DNA from: Acidovorax sp.
Lineage (GTDB): Bacteria > Pseudomonadota > Gammaproteobacteria > Burkholderiales > Burkholderiaceae_C
Direction: 5' to 3'
Assembly: GCF_022763525.1 (NCBI RefSeq)
Contig: NZ_JALEGG010000085.1
Location: 1 to 51,129 of the forward strand
Length of the DNA: 51,129 nucleotides
Shown in pieces: positions 36,114-44,811 of the stretch. Within the stretch, counting starts at the first letter, position 1, and every line of letters starts with the position of its first letter. The notes under the pieces were generated by a model, which was not told the origin of the DNA, searched no databases, and saw only the letters and a program-made list of their open reading frames with translations. The translations under genes were made by a program, and so were the position numbers.

Positions 36114-38945
36114 TCAGGCAATGATGGTGACGTCGGCATCCAGCAAGGTCGCCGGGTGTGTCGTGGTGCCCAGGACGGCGATGTTCACGCTCGCCTTGCC
36201 CGTGCCGAAGCCATCTTCGTCGTACATCAGCGCACCCGTGGCGGAGTTGTAGCGGAAGTAGGTGCTCGTGCTGATCTGCAGATCGGCACCGCCCATGGCG
36301 GGATGGGCAAATCCGGTGAGATCGATCGTGATGTGATCCTCGCCCAGCACAAAGTCCGTGACCTTGTCCGCGTTGGTGCCGCTGAACAGGGTGTTGAACA
36401 CGAAGTTGTCGTTGCCCGCGCCGCCGGTAAGCACGTCGGCTCCCAGGCCACCATTGATCGTGTCGTTGCCCGCACCGCCGATGAGGGTGTTGGCGCCGTT
36501 GCCGCCGGTCAGGGTGTTGTCCAGTTCGTTACCGGTGAGGTTCACCGCGCCCGTGGACTGGATGATGCCGTTCTCGACATCGTTGCCCAGGCCCAGGGCG
36601 TAGGTGCCCGAAGCCATCGTCACGATCACCGTGTCCACGTCGCCAGGGAATTCATCAGCGTTCTCCACGGCCACGTCGCTGGCCGAGTCCACGTAGTACG
36701 TGTCTTCGCCACCCATGCCAAACATGATGTCGTTGCCCGTGCCGCCGATCAGCGTGTCGTTGCCCGAGGAGCCATGCAGGGTGTCGTTGCCGGCCCCGCC
36801 GTCCAGGGCCCCTGGCGCCAGGAGGTGCAAGTTGTCCGCGAAGGGTGTGCTGGCGTTGGCAATCAGGTCGCCCGGCGTGGTGTCCACGTCGCTGAAATGC
36901 ACAAACTCCACATTGCGCAGCGTGACCGACGTGTTGGGTGCGCCGGTGTAGGTCAGCTTGACTTCCGTCGCGCTCAGGCGCGCGGCGGTCCAGTTGGCCG
37001 ACGTTCCGAAGGCGCTCAGGTCGACCACGTCCATGGTGCCTGCGCCGCCGTCGAGCGTATCGTTGCCCAGGCTACCCACCAGCGTGTCCTTGCCGTCGCC
37101 GCCGCTCAGCAGGTTGTTGCCATCGTTGCCGGTGATGGAGTTGTTCAGCCCGTTGCCGGTGATGTTGGTGTTGATGATCCCCGTGTCGGCCACGGCGTTT
37201 TCCACGTTGGCCGACATCAGGTAGGTGCCAGCGGCGGAGAACTTCACCAGCACATCGTCCGTGCCCTCGTCCGCGTTCTCGGTGATGACATCGCCCGCGA
37301 CGTTGACGACATAGTGATCATCGCCCTTGCCGCCGACGAGCTTGTCGATGCCCAGGCCACCGTCCAGCGTGTCGTTGCCGTCGGCGCTGGTAAGGATGTT
37401 GGCGCCGCTGCCACCCACCATTTCGTAGCTGTTCGCGCCCACGGCGGTCACGTTCACGGCGCCCGTGGACGTGACCTGGACACGCTCCACATCGGTGGGC
37501 AGCAGGTACGTGCCGGAGGCGATGGACACGTTGACCAGGTCCGTCCCTTCGCCAGGGTTTTCGAGAGGGGTGTCGAAAAGGGAATCTACGTAGTAGGTGT
37601 CGTCGCCCAGGCCGCCCACCATCAGGTCGTTGCCCTTGCCGCCGTCGATGGTATCGTTGCCCGCAGTGCCTTGGACGGTGTCGTTTCCGGCCAATGCATT
37701 CATGGCCATGCCGGGGGTGACATTGAGCGTGTCATCCCCGTTGGTGGGGATGCTCAGGTCCGACATCAGGCGCACATCGCCATTGAAATCAAGCTCCTCC
37801 ACGCCGCGCACGATGATGGTCTGGCCATTGCCCACGATCTGGATGTCCCCGGCCAAGCCCGTGGGCGCAGCGGTGATGGTGTAGTCGCCGAAGTTGCCAT
37901 TGATCATCACCGTGTCGAAGCCCGCGCCGCCGTCCAGCGTGTCTTTACCGGCTAGGCCGATCAGTGTGTCGTTGCCGCCGCCGCCCGCCAGCAGGTTGGC
38001 GCCCGCGTTGCCGGTGAGCACGTTGTCCTGCATGTTGCCCGTGATGTTGACGGCCAGGCTGGCCGAGGTGACCGTGGCCGTCTCGATGTTGTCCGACAGC
38101 ACATAGGTGCCGGCCGCAGTGAAAGCCACTTGCACATGGTCATCGCCTTCGTTGGCTGCTTCGACAATCACGTCGCCCGCCACGTTGACGATGTAGGTGT
38201 CGTTGTCCAAGCCGCCGACCAGCTTGTCGCTGCCCAGCCCGCCGTCCAGCGTGTCGTTGCCGATGCCGCCCGTCAGGGTGTTGGCGCCACCGCTGCCGGT
38301 CAGATAGTTGGCGAGGTCGTTGCCGGTGATGCCCGCCGCGCTCGATGCCAGGACCTGGCCGTTCTCGATGTCGGTGCCCAGGGTGTAGACGCCCGACGCG
38401 AACTTGACCTGCACCAGGTCGGTCCCACCGCCGCCTGCTTCACTGACGAGATCGGAGAGGCTGTCCACCACATAGGTATCGTCGCCCGTGCCGCCTTCCA
38501 GGTAGTCATTGCCCGCGCCGCCATCCAGCGTGTCGTGGCCAGCGTCGCCAAACAGCTGGTTGCCCGCGCTGTTGCCTGTGATCTTGTTGTCCAGTCCGTT
38601 ACCCGTGATGTTGATCAAGGTGGCGCCCATGGCCGTGGCGTTTTCGACGTCGCCACCCAAGGTGTACATGCCGGCCGCCAGCGTGACCTGCACCAGATCA
38701 ATGCCCGTGCCGCCGCTCACCACGTCGCCCACGTTGTCCACATGGAAGGTGTCGTTGCCATCACCACCGTCCATCACATCAGCGCCGGTGCCCCCGTTCA
38801 GTACGTCATTGCCGTTGCCACCGAACAACTGGTCGTCGCCCGCCAGTCCGGAAAGCGTGTCGTTGCCATCAAATCCGCTGATGACGTCGCTGAGCGATGT
38901 GCCGCTGAGGGAGTTGTTGAGATTGGTGCCGTTGATGATTGCCAT
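36114..38945 (-). CDS. RTX-repeat type I secreted protein
   Basis: The 943-residue acidic protein consists almost entirely of calcium-binding GGxGxDxLx nonapeptides and a recurring module of about 90 residues, of the form DTYxVDS...GTYxL..DVEN...NITGN. I count six modules, with two non-repeat insertions (about residues 355-430 and 655-730). There is no N-terminal signal peptide and no recognised enzymatic domain. The C-terminus (LLDADVTIIA, with an acidic residue then hydrophobic ones) fits a type I secretion signal. It is convergent with, and next to, the two-ABC transporter operon, so it is the likely cargo. Possible roles are an adhesin, surface layer or matrix protein; none can be proven here. 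Confidence 0.9.
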   Translation of the reverse strand: MAIINGTNLNNSLSGTSLSDVISGFDGNDTLSGLAGDDQLFGGNGNDVLNGGTGADVMDGGDGNDTFHVDNVGDVVSGGTGIDLVQVTLAAGMYTLGGDVENATAMGATLINITGNGLDNKITGNSAGNQLFGDAGHDTLDGGAGNDYLEGGTGDDTYVVDSLSDLVSEAGGGGTDLVQVKFASGVYTLGTDIENGQVLASSAAGITGNDLANYLTGSGGANTLTGGIGNDTLDGGLGSDKLVGGLDNDTYIVNVAGDVIVEAANEGDDHVQVAFTAAGTYVLSDNIETATVTSASLAVNITGNMQDNVLTGNAGANLLAGGGGNDTLIGLAGKDTLDGGAGFDTVMINGNFGDYTITAAPTGLAGDIQIVGNGQTIIVRGVEELDFNGDVRLMSDLSIPTNGDDTLNVTPGMAMNALAGNDTVQGTAGNDTIDGGKGNDLMVGGLGDDTYYVDSLFDTPLENPGEGTDLVNVSIASGTYLLPTDVERVQVTSTGAVNVTAVGANSYEMVGGSGANILTSADGNDTLDGGLGIDKLVGGKGDDHYVVNVAGDVITENADEGTDDVLVKFSAAGTYLMSANVENAVADTGIINTNITGNGLNNSITGNDGNNLLSGGDGKDTLVGSLGNDTLDGGAGTMDVVDLSAFGTSANWTAARLSATEVKLTYTGAPNTSVTLRNVEFVHFSDVDTTPGDLIANASTPFADNLHLLAPGALDGGAGNDTLHGSSGNDTLIGGTGNDIMFGMGGEDTYYVDSASDVAVENADEFPGDVDTVIVTMASGTYALGLGNDVENGIIQSTGAVNLTGNELDNTLTGGNGANTLIGGAGNDTINGGLGADVLTGGAGNDNFVFNTLFSGTNADKVTDFVLGEDHITIDLTGFAHPAMGGADLQISTSTYFRYNSATGALMYDEDGFGTGKASVNIAVLGTTTHPATLLDADVTIIA

Positions 38946-39254
38946 GATGAAACCCTTGCAGAGATGGGGTGACGCGATCAGATGGAGCGCTGCGCCGGGG
39001 CGTGGTAAGCCCAGGGCCTTGTCGGCAGAGTGTATCGGAATGCAGCCGTTTCACCAGTGCGAAACCCGGCCTGACAGCGTCAAATGTCACGAACAGTAGC
39101 GCCGGCCATACAGCGCCGGGAATGGGCTCAGGCGCGCCGGGGGCTCGGCACGCCGGGCAGCCCCCGACGGGTTGGCGTGGCGGGTGGCTCGACGATGGCT
39201 TCCGTAGGCGCAGGGGCGCGCTGGCCGCTACAGGCCGCCCCCTGCATCGCGCCG
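38946..39254. other. Upstream region of the RTX gene
   Basis: 309 bases between the RTX start and the mmsA stop. Two small palindromes are visible: GTTTC-N8-GAAAC (39048-39065) and TGACA-N8-TGTCA (39072-39089), either of which could be a regulator site for the RTX gene. AAGGG precedes the RTX ATG. No gene is supported here. Confidence 0.4.
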
Positions 39255-40772
39255 TCAGCGGCTGCTGGGGAAGCTGAACACTGCGCCTTCGCGCACGCCC
39301 GCGCTCGGCCAGCGCTGGGTGATGGTCTTGCGCTTGGTGTAGAAGCGCACGGCATCCGGGCCGTAGGCGTGCAGGTCGCCGAACAGGCTGCGCTTCCAGC
39401 CGCCGAACGAGTGGTAGGCCACGGGCACGGGCAGGGGCACGTTCACGCCCACCATGCCAACCTGGATATGGTCGGTGAAGTAGCGGGCGGCCTCGCCGTC
39501 GCGGGTGAAGATGCAGGTGCCGTTGCCGTATTCGTGGTCGTTGATGAGCTGCATGGCTTCTTGCAGCGTTTTTACGCGCACCACGCCGAGCACGGGGCCG
39601 AAGATTTCTTCCTGGTAGATCTTCATGCCGGGCTTGACGTTGTCGAACAGGCACGCGCCCAAAAAGTAGCCTTCCTCATGGCCCGCAACCTTCACGCCGC
39701 GGCCATCGACCACCAGCGTGGCACCTTCGGCCACGCCGCTGTCCACATAGGCCTTCACCTTCTCAAAGTGCGGCTTGGTCACCAGCGGGCCCATGTCGTT
39801 GCTGTTGTCGGTGCCGGGGCCGACCTTCATCTTGGCGATCTCGGCCTTCAGGCCGGCAATCACGGCGTCGCCCACTTCGTCGCCCACGGCCACCAGCAGC
39901 GGGATGGCCATGCAGCGCTCGCCGCACGATCCGTAGGCCGCGCCCATCAAGGCGCTCACGGCGTTGTCCACGTCGGCGTCGGGCATGAGCACGGCGTGGT
40001 TCTTGGCGCCGCCCAGGGCCTGCACGCGTTTGCCGTGCTTGCAGCCTTCGGCATAGATGTATTCGGCAATGGGGGTGGAGCCCACAAAGCTCACGGCCTT
40101 GACGCGCGGGTCTTGCAGCAGCGTGTCCACCGCCAACTTGTCGCCGTTGACCACGTTCAGCACGCCGGGCGGCAGGCCCGCTTCCAGCGCCAGCTGGGCG
40201 ATGAACAGGGCGCTGGTCGGGTCGCGCTCGGACGGCTTGAGCACAAACGTGTTGCCGCAGGCCACGGCCATCGGCCACATCCACAGCGGCACCATGGCCG
40301 GGAAGTTGAAGGGCGTGATGCCGGCCGTGACGCCCAGCGCCTGGAACTCGCTCCACGAGTCGATGCCCGGGCCCACGTTGCGGCTGTGCTCGCCCTTGAG
40401 CAGCTCGGGCGCGTAGCTCGCGAACTCCACGTTCTCGATGCCGCGCTGCAGCTCGCCGTGCGCATCGGCCAGCACCTTGCCGTGTTCGGCGGTGATCATG
40501 GCGGCGATCTTGTCGGCGTTCTCTTCGAGCAGCACTTTCAGCTTGCTCATCACCCGCGCGCGCTTGAGCGGCGGGGTGTTGCGCCAGGCGGGGAAGGCGG
40601 CCTCGGCCGAGGCGATGGCGGCTTCCACGGTGGCCTTGCTGGCCAGGGCCACGCTGGTGGTCGATTGGCCGGTGGCGGGGTTGAACACGGGTTGCGTGCG
40701 CTCCGTGTCGGCAACGATCTTGCCGTCGATCAGGTGGCCGACGGTGGTGGTGACGTTCTTGTCGTGGTTCAT
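39255..40772 (-). CDS. mmsA: CoA-acylating methylmalonate-semialdehyde dehydrogenase
   Basis: The 505-residue aldehyde dehydrogenase has the MmsA features: PFNFPAMVPLWMWPMA, the KPSERDPTS cofactor region and catalytic Cys287 in SCGERCMA (the Cys is followed by Met-Ala as in MmsA). It converts methylmalonate or malonate semialdehyde to propionyl- or acetyl-CoA. Together with the neighbouring omega-aminotransferase it fits beta-alanine or beta-aminoisobutyrate degradation, or the last step of valine or inositol breakdown. Upstream in-frame codons lie in the repeat and the DJ-1 gene and are rejected. It is probably third in a minus-strand operon. Confidence 0.93.
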   Translation of the reverse strand: MNHDKNVTTTVGHLIDGKIVADTERTQPVFNPATGQSTTSVALASKATVEAAIASAEAAFPAWRNTPPLKRARVMSKLKVLLEENADKIAAMITAEHGKVLADAHGELQRGIENVEFASYAPELLKGEHSRNVGPGIDSWSEFQALGVTAGITPFNFPAMVPLWMWPMAVACGNTFVLKPSERDPTSALFIAQLALEAGLPPGVLNVVNGDKLAVDTLLQDPRVKAVSFVGSTPIAEYIYAEGCKHGKRVQALGGAKNHAVLMPDADVDNAVSALMGAAYGSCGERCMAIPLLVAVGDEVGDAVIAGLKAEIAKMKVGPGTDNSNDMGPLVTKPHFEKVKAYVDSGVAEGATLVVDGRGVKVAGHEEGYFLGACLFDNVKPGMKIYQEEIFGPVLGVVRVKTLQEAMQLINDHEYGNGTCIFTRDGEAARYFTDHIQVGMVGVNVPLPVPVAYHSFGGWKRSLFGDLHAYGPDAVRFYTKRKTITQRWPSAGVREGAVFSFPSSR

Positions 40773-40793
40773 GGTGGTTTCAAGCAAAAAGTG

Positions 40794-40840
40794 CCGCCAG
40801 CGCTTATCCAGAAAGCGCAAGCAGCTATGAAAATAGGAGT
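40794..40840 (-). repeat. Interspersed palindromic element between the DJ-1-like gene and mmsA
   Basis: A reverse copy: CCGCCAGCGCTTATCC, AGAAAGCGC, AAGCAGCTATGAAAATAGGA. It sits between two genes of the same operon and may act as an RNA hairpin that affects mmsA expression; this is inferred. Confidence 0.75.
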
Positions 40841-40846
40841 TTCCTG

Positions 40847-41470
40847 CTAGGCGGCCTGGGCCTCCAGCGTCGGCAGTACATGGGCCAACGCACGGTCGAT
40901 GAATTCCTGCTTCTCGCCCACCGGCGCAAAGTAGTGCAGCACCTCGCGCGCGGCGTCCAGCCCTTTGAGGCGCGCAATCAGCCACGCCACCAGGTACTGC
41001 GACGCCAGGCAACCGCCCGCGGTGGCCACATTGCCGCGGGCCGCAAACGCGCGTGGCACCACGTCCACGCCCGACTCCACCACCCACGGCTTGCTGGTCA
41101 AGTCGGTGCAGGCGGGCGTGCCGCTGAGCAGCCCCAAGCGGCTGAGCAGGAAGGTGCCCGAGCACTGCGCCGCCAACAGCTGGCGCGCGGGGTTGAGCAC
41201 GCGCAGCGGCTCCATCAGCGCCGGGGTGTTGGCCACCTCGCGCGTTTTCATGCCGCTGCCGATCAGCACCGCGTCGGCCCCTGCCAGCTGACTCAGGTCT
41301 TCGTGCGCATCGATGGTGAGCCCGTTCATGGACGTGACGCGTGGCGTGGGGCTGGCAATGCACACCTTCCAGTCCGTGTCGCCCAGCAAGGTGATGCGGC
41401 TGAGCATGCCAAACGCGACCAGCGAATCCAGGTCGTTGAAGGCGTCGAAGGTGAGGATGGCAATGCGCAT
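40847..41470 (-). CDS. DJ-1/PfpI family protein
   Basis: The 207-residue protein has the class I glutamine-amidotransferase-like fold. An acidic residue sits near 13-15 (FNDLDSLV), and the nucleophile elbow is AAQCSGTFLLS with Cys103. It resembles the isonitrile hydratase/AraC-type N-terminal branch of the DJ-1/PfpI family. It lies between the aminotransferase and mmsA on the same strand; it may deal with reactive aldehydes or amines from that pathway, which is inference from position. There is no helix-turn-helix domain. Confidence 0.85.
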   Translation of the reverse strand: MRIAILTFDAFNDLDSLVAFGMLSRITLLGDTDWKVCIASPTPRVTSMNGLTIDAHEDLSQLAGADAVLIGSGMKTREVANTPALMEPLRVLNPARQLLAAQCSGTFLLSRLGLLSGTPACTDLTSKPWVVESGVDVVPRAFAARGNVATAGGCLASQYLVAWLIARLKGLDAAREVLHYFAPVGEKQEFIDRALAHVLPTLEAQAA

Positions 41471-41490
41471 GGTGCGGCAGGACGGTTGGC

Positions 41491-42849
41491 TTATGCCGTT
41501 TCTTGCAGGGCGTCGCCCAGGGCGCTGACCAGGCGGTCGATCTCGGCCTCGGTGCTGATGAAGGGCGGCGCGAGCTGGATGGTGTCGCCACCGTAGCGCA
41601 CGTAGAAGCCCTTATCCCAGCACTTCATGGCGATCTCATACGGGCGCTTGGCGGGCTCGCCGGGCACGGCGGCAATGGTGATGCCGGCAGCCAGGCCGTA
41701 GTTGCGGATGTCGGCCACGTGCTTGGCACCCTTGAGGCCGTGCACGGCGTTCTCGAAGTAGGGCGCCAGCGCCTTCACGCGCTCGGGCATCGCTTCCTTT
41801 TGCAGGATGTCGAGCACCGCATTACCCGCCGCGCACGCCACGGGGTGGGCCGAGTAGGTGTAGCCGTGGGTGAACTCCAACATGTACTCGGGGCCGCCCG
41901 CGGCCATGAAGGTGTCGTAGATCTCCTTGGTGGCGATCACGCCGCCCAGCGGCTGCGCGCCGTTGGTGACCTGCTTGGCAAAGTTCAGGATGTCGGGGGT
42001 CACGCCAAAGGCTTCAGAGCCCGTCCAGGCGCCGCAGCGGCCAAAGCCGGTGATGACCTCGTCAAAGATCAGCAGAATGTTGTTCTGCGTGCAGATCTCG
42101 CGGATGCGCGCGAGGTAACCGACGGGCGGGATCACCACGCCGGCCGAGCCCGAGAAAGGCTCCACGATCACGGCAGCGATGTTGGAGGCGTCGTGCAGCG
42201 CAATCACGTCCAGCAGCTTGTCGGCCAGCGCGCGGCCGTCGGTGTCGGGCATGCCCTTGTAGAAGGAGCCTGCGGGCGGCTGGGTGTGGGGGATGTGGTC
42301 GGCCTCGATGCCCTGGCCGAAGGTCTTGCGGTTGCCCACGATGCCGCCCACCGAGATGCCGCCGTAGTTCACGCCGTGGTAGCCCTTTTCGCGGCCGATC
42401 AGGCGCGTCTTGCTCGCCTGGCCCTTGGTGCGCCAGTAGGCGCGTGCCATCTTGAGGGAAGTATCAGCCGACTCGGAGCCCGAGCCGGTGAAGAACACGT
42501 AATCGAGGCCCGCAGGCGTCAGCTCCTTGAGCTTGTTGGCCAGCGCAAACGAGGCGGGATGGCCAAACTGGAACGCCGGTGCGTAGTCCAGCGTGGCGGC
42601 GGCACGGCCGATGGCTTCGGCCACTTCCTTGCGGCCATGGCCCAGGCCCGAGCACCACAGGCCCGAGAGGCCGTCAAAAATCTTGCGCCCTTCGGCGTCG
42701 GTGTAGTAGGCGCCCTGGCCGCTCACGATCATGCGCGGCTTGGCCTTGAAGTTGCGATTGCCGGTGAAGGGCATCCAGTGGGCGTCGAGCCACGCGGCGT
42801 CGGTGCGCACCGCAGCGGCGGGGTTGGGGTCGATGACGGCGAAGCTCAT
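41491..42849 (-). CDS. Omega-amino acid:pyruvate (beta-alanine-type) aminotransferase
   Basis: This 452-residue class III PLP aminotransferase shows WMPFTGNRNFK near the N-terminus and FFTGSGSESADTSLKMAR. It also has DEVITGFGRCG and the PLP lysine Lys292 in NFAKQVTNG. These features match omega-amino acid:pyruvate transaminases, which convert beta-alanine or similar amines to semialdehydes. ATG 42849 is chosen for its AGGAGAAC ribosome-binding site; the frame extends 12 codons further without one. With mmsA it makes a two-step route to acetyl-CoA. The divergent LysR gene probably controls it. Confidence 0.92.
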   Translation of the reverse strand: MSFAVIDPNPAAAVRTDAAWLDAHWMPFTGNRNFKAKPRMIVSGQGAYYTDAEGRKIFDGLSGLWCSGLGHGRKEVAEAIGRAAATLDYAPAFQFGHPASFALANKLKELTPAGLDYVFFTGSGSESADTSLKMARAYWRTKGQASKTRLIGREKGYHGVNYGGISVGGIVGNRKTFGQGIEADHIPHTQPPAGSFYKGMPDTDGRALADKLLDVIALHDASNIAAVIVEPFSGSAGVVIPPVGYLARIREICTQNNILLIFDEVITGFGRCGAWTGSEAFGVTPDILNFAKQVTNGAQPLGGVIATKEIYDTFMAAGGPEYMLEFTHGYTYSAHPVACAAGNAVLDILQKEAMPERVKALAPYFENAVHGLKGAKHVADIRNYGLAAGITIAAVPGEPAKRPYEIAMKCWDKGFYVRYGGDTIQLAPPFISTEAEIDRLVSALGDALQETA

Positions 42850-42925
42850 GGCGTTCTCCTGGCAATAAATAGGGTGGTTGGACACTGCAACCGGAAAGCG
42901 CCATTGTTGGGGCCGGTGTTAATCT

Positions 42926-42957
42926 CTCAAATGAAGCAATATCCATGTTTACTTGAG
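42926..42957. promoter_or_regulatory. Possible LysR operator between the aminotransferase and LysR genes
   Basis: CTCAA (42926-42930) and TTGAG (42953-42957) form an inverted repeat around an AT-rich centre in the 113-base divergent gap. This is a normal site for a LysR-type regulator acting on both genes. Weak but suggestive. Confidence 0.35.
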
Positions 42958-42962
42958 GATTT

Positions 42963-43922
42963 ATGCAAGTAAAGACACCTACCGCAACCCCCCCTTCCAC
43001 CTCGCCCAAGCACCGGGCTGTGCTGGGCCAGTTGAGCGACATGGACTTGCGCCTCTTGCAGGTGTTCAAGGCGGTGGTGGAGTGCGGCGGCATGTCGGCC
43101 GCCGAACTGGAGCTGAACATCGGCACCAGCACCGTGAGCCGCCACATGAAGGACCTGGAAACCCGCCTGGGCCTCACGCTGTGCCGCCGAGGCCGTGCGG
43201 GCTTCGCCCTCACGGCCGAGGGCCAGCGCGTGTACGACGAAACCTTGCACCTGCTGAGTGCCGTAGAGGCGTTTCGCAGCAGCATCGACGACATCCACCG
43301 CCGCATGGGCGGGCGGCTGGAGGTGGCGGTGTTCGACAAAACCGCCAGCAACCCGGCCGCGCACATTGGCGACGCCATCGCCCTTTTCGCCCAGCAGGCG
43401 CCCGAGGTAAGCCTGCAGATGCACGTGGCGTCGATCCCCGCCATCGAGCGCGGGCTCATCGACGGAAGCTTTCACGTGGGCATCATTCCGGCGCACCGCA
43501 CATCGCAAAGCCTGGTTTACGCCGACCTGTTCGCCGAAACCATGCAGCTGTATTGCGGTGCCCGCCACCCCTTGTTCGGCACCGAGCACGCGGGGCTTAC
43601 CTGGGACGCCCTGCGCGCCTACCAGTTCGCGGGCCTGGGCTACCACTCGCCCAACATGGAGCTCAGCCACAGTGCCCGCCTGCCGCGCAAGGCCACGGGG
43701 TTCGACCAGGAGTCCATCGCCACACTCATCCTCTCGGGCCGCTATCTGGGCTTTTTGCCCGATCACTATGCCGAGGGCTTCGAACGCCAGGGGCTCATGC
43801 AAGCCGTGCTGCCCGCGCAGTTCCACTACCGCTGCCAGTTTGTGAGCGTGCTGCGCAAGTCGCCCCAGCCGCCCCGCGCGGCGCAGGCGTTTGCGCAATG
43901 CCTGCTGCAGGCGCATGGTTGA
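42963..43922 (+). CDS. LysR-family transcriptional regulator
   Basis: The 319-residue protein has an N-terminal winged helix-turn-helix (about residues 22-82: MDLRLLQVFKAVVE, STVSRHMKDLE, LCRRGRAGFALT) and a periplasmic-binding-protein-like effector domain (about 105-310). It is divergent from the aminotransferase-DJ-1-mmsA operon with a shared gap of 113 bases, so it is most likely its regulator, comparable in role to the beta-alanine regulator BauR of Pseudomonas. GAGGA lies just before the ATG. Confidence 0.92.
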   Translation: MQVKTPTATPPSTSPKHRAVLGQLSDMDLRLLQVFKAVVECGGMSAAELELNIGTSTVSRHMKDLETRLGLTLCRRGRAGFALTAEGQRVYDETLHLLSAVEAFRSSIDDIHRRMGGRLEVAVFDKTASNPAAHIGDAIALFAQQAPEVSLQMHVASIPAIERGLIDGSFHVGIIPAHRTSQSLVYADLFAETMQLYCGARHPLFGTEHAGLTWDALRAYQFAGLGYHSPNMELSHSARLPRKATGFDQESIATLILSGRYLGFLPDHYAEGFERQGLMQAVLPAQFHYRCQFVSVLRKSPQPPRAAQAFAQCLLQAHG

Positions 43923-43991
43923 CGGCTTGCGCCGGTCCGTGCGCAGGCAGACAATGCGAACTCCTTCCAGCACTGAAAGCGGAGCCCGTTC

Positions 43992-44297
43992 ATGGCCAGC
44001 ATTTCTTCGATCGGCAGTTCCGGCCTGCAGACCGCCCAGTTGCGGCTGGATGCGTCGGCCAACAACGTGGCCAACATGAACACCCCCGGCTACCGGCGCC
44101 AGTTGGTGGCGCAGGAGGAAGCCGCAGACAGCGCCGGGGTGCGCGCCACGGTGCAGCGCGAGCAGGAAGCCGAGGGCGTAGCGCTGGAAAAGGAAGCGGT
44201 CGAGCAGATGTCGGCCACCTACGCATTCAAGGCGAACCTGCAGACCATCAAGGCACAAGACGAAATGATGGGGTCGCTGCTGGATGTGAAAGCCTGA
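43992..44297 (+). CDS. Orphan miniature flagellar rod/hook-like protein
   Basis: The 101-residue protein carries the N-terminal motif of flagellar rod/hook proteins (GLQTAQLRLDASANNVANMN and TPGYRR, about residues 10-37) and a C-terminal helix (QMSATYAFKANLQTIK... LLDVKA) like the C-terminal D0 helix of FlgB/FlgC/FlgG. The middle domain is nearly absent. GGAG lies eight bases upstream. No flagellar genes are nearby. It could be a stand-alone helical-bundle protein that joins the flagellar rod, or a protein co-opted to another use. Confidence 0.75.
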   Translation: MASISSIGSSGLQTAQLRLDASANNVANMNTPGYRRQLVAQEEAADSAGVRATVQREQEAEGVALEKEAVEQMSATYAFKANLQTIKAQDEMMGSLLDVKA

Positions 44298-44330
44298 TCG
44301 CCGAAATACCTCGCCCATCCTCCGCGCCAC

Positions 44331-44356
44331 AATGCCCCGCTTGACGGGGCATTGTT
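44331..44356 (+). terminator. Intrinsic terminator after the flagellar-like gene
   Basis: AATGCCCCG / CGGGGCATT arms (44331-44339 / 44345-44353) with a five-base loop, followed by GTTT. It lies between convergent transcription units and could serve both. Confidence 0.8.
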
Positions 44357-44374
44357 TCTGGGTGCGGGCCGGGC

Positions 44375-44470
44375 TCAACCCGCAGAGGCCAGCGCTGCCA
44401 GGCGCTGCACCAGCCAGCGTTGGAAGGCCAAGCCGGTCATGGTGCGGCTGCGCAAGGGAATGGAGTACAT
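44375..44470 (-). CDS. Putative 31-residue microprotein
   Basis: The minus-strand frame encodes MYSIPLRSRTMTGLAFQRWL and 11 more residues. It has a textbook ribosome-binding site (GAGGAG, seven bases before ATG) and about 84 percent G/C in third codon positions. It is basic and amphipathic. It lies 40 bases downstream of the DUF2061 gene on the same strand and just before a terminator, so it may be the last gene of that operon. No family is recognised. Confidence 0.45.
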   Translation of the reverse strand: MYSIPLRSRTMTGLAFQRWLVQRLAALASAG

Positions 44471-44510
44471 GGCGATCTCCTCAAGGGACGGGCTGGAGGC
44501 GGTGAAACAT

Positions 44511-44747
44511 TCAGGCGGCCGCGGGGCTGGGCGCGCGCCGCGCAGCCCGGTCCCACGCCTTTTCATGGAAGAAGAAGGCCACCGCCTGCACTGTGGGCTC
44601 CAGCAGGCTCAGGGTGAGCGAGGCCCAGAGGTTGCCCGTGACGGCGTAAGCCACCATGGCTGCAACGCCAATGTGGATGAAGTAGTAACTGGCGGTCTTC
44701 ATCAGCATGGTTTTGTTCTGGTGTGCGACCCGGCGGATGTGGGACAT
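44511..44747 (-). CDS. DUF2061 membrane protein
   Basis: This 78-residue protein has two membrane segments (about 17-60: ASYYFIHIGVAAMVAYAVTG, then SLLEPTVQAVAFFFHEKAWD) and the KTASYxxIH start typical of DUF2061. AAGGAG sits upstream of ATG 44747; a longer frame to 44837 is rejected. The function of the family is unknown; it is common as a small inner-membrane protein. Confidence 0.88.
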   Translation of the reverse strand: MSHIRRVAHQNKTMLMKTASYYFIHIGVAAMVAYAVTGNLWASLTLSLLEPTVQAVAFFFHEKAWDRAARRAPSPAAA

Positions 44748-44811
44748 GGCGGACTCCTTTTTTTCTCTCGACAGCCCTGGGATGCGGTGAATTGCAGGGA
44801 TGGGGAAATAG

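Noticed and set aside
35970-37955. Long plus-strand frames opposite the RTX gene
   Set aside because: They mirror the repetitive RTX codons on the other strand and have no start signals.
36114-38945. Repeats in the RTX gene considered as a CRISPR array or tandem DNA repeat
   Set aside because: The periodicity is explained by encoded calcium-binding nonapeptides and the 90-residue module; the units vary in sequence and there are no spacers.
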